This document shows positions 5,664-7,934 of a stretch of DNA of 7,934 nt, piece after piece; the stretch's first letter is position 1; each line of letters starts with the position of its first letter. Made by a program: the position numbers and the translations under genes. Below the pieces are notes generated by a model. That model ran no database searches. It saw only the letters and a list, made by a program, of their open reading frames with translations, and was not told the origin of the DNA. Location of the stretch: contig CAIMUU010000063.1 of NCBI GenBank assembly GCA_903844835.1, forward strand, positions 1-7,934, read 5' to 3'. This DNA is from an uncultured bacterium (lineage in GTDB: Bacteria > Patescibacteriota > Saccharimonadia > Saccharimonadales > Saccharimonadaceae).

Positions 5664-5670
5664 CTTGCAA
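5642..5670 (-). promoter_or_regulatory. Promoter of the rpsU-yqeY-adk-map operon
   Basis: On the minus strand TTGCAA (5665-5670) and TACAAT (5642-5647) are separated by exactly 17 bases, with four and five of six consensus matches. The -35 lies in the last codons of recJ. Transcription would begin around 5635, leaving only a few bases before the rpsU ATG. This explains the missing ribosome site and allows expression independent of recJ. Confidence 0.55.
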
Positions 5671-7322
5671 CTAGTCTTTTCAACTTCGATATGCAATAGT
5701 CTTCCTTCGACTGACCGATTGCCCTGCCATTCATTAATATCCAGATGGTACCAAACAGATACACAATCACCAGTGTTTACAAAATATATTTCTGGCGCAT
5801 TGAACGCCAAGAAGCTCATTTTATGACCAAGCTTATCTTTAAGTTGTAATTTTATATGTTGACCTTCGGCCCCCATTTTGCGAATACTAGCCACTACTCC
5901 GCCAGACGTTTTCAGGATTGGGCGTGGATTCCCATTACCAAATGGTTCCAGTTGGTCAATCAAATATGCCTGCTCCTCATTTATTTCGGAAAAATCTGCT
6001 TCAACGTCAGCTTTCGGCAATAATAATAGCGTCTGATCGGCTAGGCCAAGGCTTTTGTAGAACTTATTGATGCACCGACGAAACTTCAAAATATTTTTAG
6101 TAGGCAAAGTTATACCTGCCGCCATTGCGTGTCCGCCTCCACTAATAAGCAAATCACGACAATGATCAATCGCCTCGACTAGCCAAAAGTCGCCGTAGCT
6201 TCTTGCCGAGCCTTTTGACTCATCACCAATTTCCTGAAGTACAAAACATGGTTTTTTATATTTTTCCAATAGTTTGCACGCGACTATCCCAACTATGCCG
6301 TGATTCCAGCTAGTCCCGCTAACCACCAAGACAGGGTCTTCACTATATTTTTCCGCCTGAGCAATTGCCTCTTTAATAATAAGAGCTTGGTCAGCTTGTC
6401 TCTTGGAATTCAGTTCATCTAAATACTGGGCCTTTTCATAGGCTTCGGCTCGAGTACTTGCTGTAAGTAGTGCCAAGGCATGGCTTGCCGTCTCAAGGCG
6501 GCCAGAAGCATTCATCCTAGGACCTAAGCCAAAGCCTAACGAACGCGCGTTTAATTTGATTGGGTCAATACCCGCAACGGCCATTAAGGCACTAAGGCCT
6601 ATCCGTCTTGTCTTTGCTAGTACTTTCAACCCCCAATATACATTTGTCCTATTCTCATCAGTCAAAGAAACCACATCGCAAACCGTGCCTAGGGCCACTA
6701 AATCCAACAGCCACTTTTCTTGCCCAAAGGGCAGCCCTGGGCTCGTCTCAGGATTGCTGTTTGACTTTATTTGTAATGCTTGGACCAATTTAAATGCCAC
6801 ACCAACCCCAGATAGGTCATTAAATGGATAATTACTGTCAGAGCGTTTTGGGTTTATGACCGCAATAGCTGGTGGCTGTATTACGGCAGCACTATGATGA
6901 TCAGTTACAATTACATCGATACCAATTTTATTTGCCGCAATAATTTCTTTTTTACTTTGGCTTCCGCAATCAACCGTTACTATCAATTTTGCGCCAGTTA
7001 AAGCAATCTTTTCAATTGCACCAGTCGTCAAGCCATAGCCCTCGATAAAACGGCTAGGGATATACACTTCGACATCTACAATACCGAATAGTCGTAACGA
7101 CTCCATAAGCATGGCGGCGGCGGTTAGACCATCAATGTCATAATCTCCGTATATTACTACCCGTTGTTGATCTTTTTTTGCAAGAACGATACGATTAATC
7201 GCCTTATCCATATCCGGCAATAAAAACGGGTTATATTTTTTCGAATAATCAGGTGACAAAAAATCCGCCAAGGTCTCACTAGTGATACCTCTGGCGGCAA
7301 GTATTTTATCAAACAATGACAT
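5661..7322 (-). CDS. recJ: Single-stranded-DNA-specific exonuclease RecJ
   Basis: RecJ is a cytoplasmic 5'-3' exonuclease on single-stranded DNA acting in recombination and repair. The 553-residue protein has the DHH phosphoesterase motifs in order: GDYDIDG (residues 59-65), VDCG (117-120), TDHH (140-143) and LSGVGVAFKL around 170. The DHHA1 domain includes GPRMNASGRL and GGGHAMAAGITL (near residue 395). A C-terminal OB-like segment ends in WYHLDINEWQGNRSVEGRLLHI, which matches the LDINEFRGN pattern of RecJ. All metal-binding aspartates and histidines appear intact. Length is near normal (E. coli about 577), with a slightly short N-terminus. It begins two bases after the stop of the winged-helix gene and has no ribosome site, so translation is probably coupled to it. 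Its 3' end carries the rpsU promoter. Confidence 0.97.
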   Translation of the reverse strand: MSLFDKILAARGITSETLADFLSPDYSKKYNPFLLPDMDKAINRIVLAKKDQQRVVIYGDYDIDGLTAAAMLMESLRLFGIVDVEVYIPSRFIEGYGLTTGAIEKIALTGAKLIVTVDCGSQSKKEIIAANKIGIDVIVTDHHSAAVIQPPAIAVINPKRSDSNYPFNDLSGVGVAFKLVQALQIKSNSNPETSPGLPFGQEKWLLDLVALGTVCDVVSLTDENRTNVYWGLKVLAKTRRIGLSALMAVAGIDPIKLNARSLGFGLGPRMNASGRLETASHALALLTASTRAEAYEKAQYLDELNSKRQADQALIIKEAIAQAEKYSEDPVLVVSGTSWNHGIVGIVACKLLEKYKKPCFVLQEIGDESKGSARSYGDFWLVEAIDHCRDLLISGGGHAMAAGITLPTKNILKFRRCINKFYKSLGLADQTLLLLPKADVEADFSEINEEQAYLIDQLEPFGNGNPRPILKTSGGVVASIRKMGAEGQHIKLQLKDKLGHKMSFLAFNAPEIYFVNTGDCVSVWYHLDINEWQGNRSVEGRLLHIEVEKTSCK

Positions 7323-7324
7323 TA

Positions 7325-7624
7325 TTAAAATTCAGATGATGAACGTTTAGGACGACCAGCTTGCTGCTGTGACTTGATAACAATCCCCTGCAGCTCCTTA
7401 AAAATTGCAAATTGCTTATTTGTCGAATAAATCTTAGTGTTGCCCTGCTTCTCGCTCAATAGAAAGCCAACCTTCTCAAGGCGCTTTAATTCACGCTGGA
7501 TATTGCCCGGGTCTTCTTTGATTAACTTTGCAAGACCTCTTACATGAGTGCGGAAATCGGGGTATTTAGCATAGACTACAACAATCTTGCGACGAACTCG
7601 GGATGTAATAAAAACATCTAACAT
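7325..7624 (-). CDS. Small winged-helix transcriptional regulator
   Basis: This 99-residue basic protein has a helix-turn-helix with wing: HVRGLAKLIKEDPGNIQRELKRLEKVGFL (residues 27-55) gives the recognition helices, and SEKQGNTKIYSTN (57-69) gives the wing. The pattern resembles ArsR/MarR-like single-domain regulators common in archaea and candidate phyla bacteria. No cysteine or metal-sensing residues stand out, so the signal is unknown. The tail reads QQQAGRPKRSSSEF; GRP with flanking basic residues (90-94) recalls an AT-hook and may add minor-groove contact. GGGGAG lies ten bases before the ATG. recJ follows by two bases, so it may control recJ or itself. A DNA-binding role is well supported; the target is inferred. 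Confidence 0.82.
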   Translation of the reverse strand: MLDVFITSRVRRKIVVVYAKYPDFRTHVRGLAKLIKEDPGNIQRELKRLEKVGFLLSEKQGNTKIYSTNKQFAIFKELQGIVIKSQQQAGRPKRSSSEF

Positions 7625-7663
7625 AAACTAGTTTCTCCCCTAAATCTGCATGCTATTGGATAT

Positions 7664-7693
7664 ATCGTAGCACAATATCACAACATGTTGCAA
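7664..7693 (-). promoter_or_regulatory. Candidate promoter of the winged-helix-recJ operon
   Basis: On the minus strand TTGCAA (7688-7693) lies 18 bases from TACGAT (7664-7669), which is preceded by TGC, an extended -10 arrangement. Each box matches four of six consensus bases. The same -35, TTGCAA, occurs at the rpsU promoter. The expected start near 7657 leaves a leader of about 33 bases with the GGGGAG ribosome site. Confidence 0.4.
7671..7690. repeat. Tandem CACAAYAT repeat and CAACATGTTG palindrome, candidate operator
   Basis: Positions 7671-7678 (CACAATAT) and 7679-7686 (CACAACAT) are back-to-back copies differing at one base. Positions 7681-7690 (CAACATGTTG) form a perfect ten-base palindrome that overlaps the second copy and the -35 box. 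It sits between the promoter boxes of the winged-helix gene, a natural place for self-repression. Binding is inferred. Confidence 0.45.
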
Positions 7694-7699
7694 TGACTT

Positions 7700-7934
7700 C
7701 TAGCGCCAATTCAAGACAATTTGGTTAATTTTTGCGATTGTTGCTTCATGAGTCGGAATATCATTAATACTATAATAGTGATTAATCCCCATAAAGTTTG
7801 CCTTAATATCCAAGATATGAAGTTCGTCAGCTAGAACGTGTAGTTTGTCGACAATCTGGACCGATGCAACTGGTGTCGCTACGACAAGACGCTTAATTTT
7901 AATAGGTTTTAAAAAATCAACCGCAACATCTAAT
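7700..7934 (-). CDS. 3' end of a phosphoribosyltransferase-domain protein (partial)
   Basis: An open frame on the minus strand enters from the right edge and ends in TAG at 7700-7702, giving the last 77 residues of a protein. It begins LDVAVDFLKPIKIKRLVV, continues ATPVASVQIVDKLHVLADEL and ends INQIVLNWR. The strand-helix pattern LVVATPVAS...IVDKL..LADELHIL followed by F.GINHYYS resembles the C-terminus of phosphoribosyltransferase-domain proteins, in which a VVA.PVA strand precedes a phrase like F.AVG.YY..F. The catalytic PRPP-binding loop would lie outside the window, so activity and substrate cannot be judged. The 75 bases between this stop and the winged-helix start hold that gene's promoter; no hairpin-plus-T-run terminator is visible. 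Confidence 0.65.
   Translation of the reverse strand, partial: LDVAVDFLKPIKIKRLVVATPVASVQIVDKLHVLADELHILDIKANFMGINHYYSINDIPTHEATIAKINQIVLNWR

Noticed and set aside
5632..5670. Thirteen extra N-terminal residues for bS21 from the ATG at 5670
   Set aside because: The added residues have no match in bS21, and the DNA carries a well-spaced promoter and the end of recJ; the ATG at 5631 gives the standard N-terminus.
7671..7693. NrdR box upstream of the winged-helix gene
   Set aside because: CACAATAT resembles one NrdR half-site, but the required inverted second half is absent; the two copies are tandem, and the palindromic part has a different core.

Overview
The window looks like the chromosome of a small-genome, moderately AT-rich bacterium. 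The best guess is a Candidate Phyla Radiation/Patescibacteria member, possibly Saccharibacteria. This rests on compact versions of core proteins, very tight gene packing (the longest clearly non-coding gap is about 75 bases), and core genes regrouped outside their usual operons. The taxonomic call is an inference; no rRNA gene is present to settle it. All genes read with the standard bacterial code. Of eleven visible stop codons seven are TAG, four are TAA and none is TGA.

Left block (1-2979, minus strand): ftsA, then ftsZ, then nrdR. This joins the two cytoskeletal proteins of the division ring with a regulator of deoxyribonucleotide synthesis. ftsZ appears to have its own extended -10 promoter. 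nrdR follows two bases after the ftsZ stop, with its Shine-Dalgarno inside the ftsZ tail. The NrdR protein is unusual: it has no cysteine, so its N-terminal zinc ribbon cannot bind zinc in the usual way, yet the rest of the fold is conserved.

Centre (2953-3016): a very short divergent promoter region between ftsA and murI. It holds a 22-base near-perfect palindrome (10 of 11 pairs) on which the two -35 boxes overlap. Both genes appear to be read from leaderless, or nearly leaderless, mRNAs. murI (glutamate racemase) is the only plus-strand gene and overlaps the end of map by 15 bases, tail to tail.

Middle block (3650-5631, minus strand): rpsU, yqeY, adk and map, in transcription order. This fuses two classic gene pairs, rpsU-yqeY and adk-map, into one translation and nucleotide-homeostasis operon with a promoter at the end of recJ.

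Right block (5661-7624, minus strand): a small winged-helix regulator followed two bases later by recJ (single-strand DNA exonuclease). The promoter carries a palindrome and a tandem repeat that could be an operator. At the right edge (7700-7934) is the 3' end of a minus-strand gene running in from outside. It resembles the C-terminus of a phosphoribosyltransferase-domain protein.

There is no CRISPR array, transposon, tRNA or rRNA in view. The interest lies in the cysteine-free NrdR, the palindromes placed at gene junctions, the leaderless starts, and substitutions in otherwise ordinary core enzymes.
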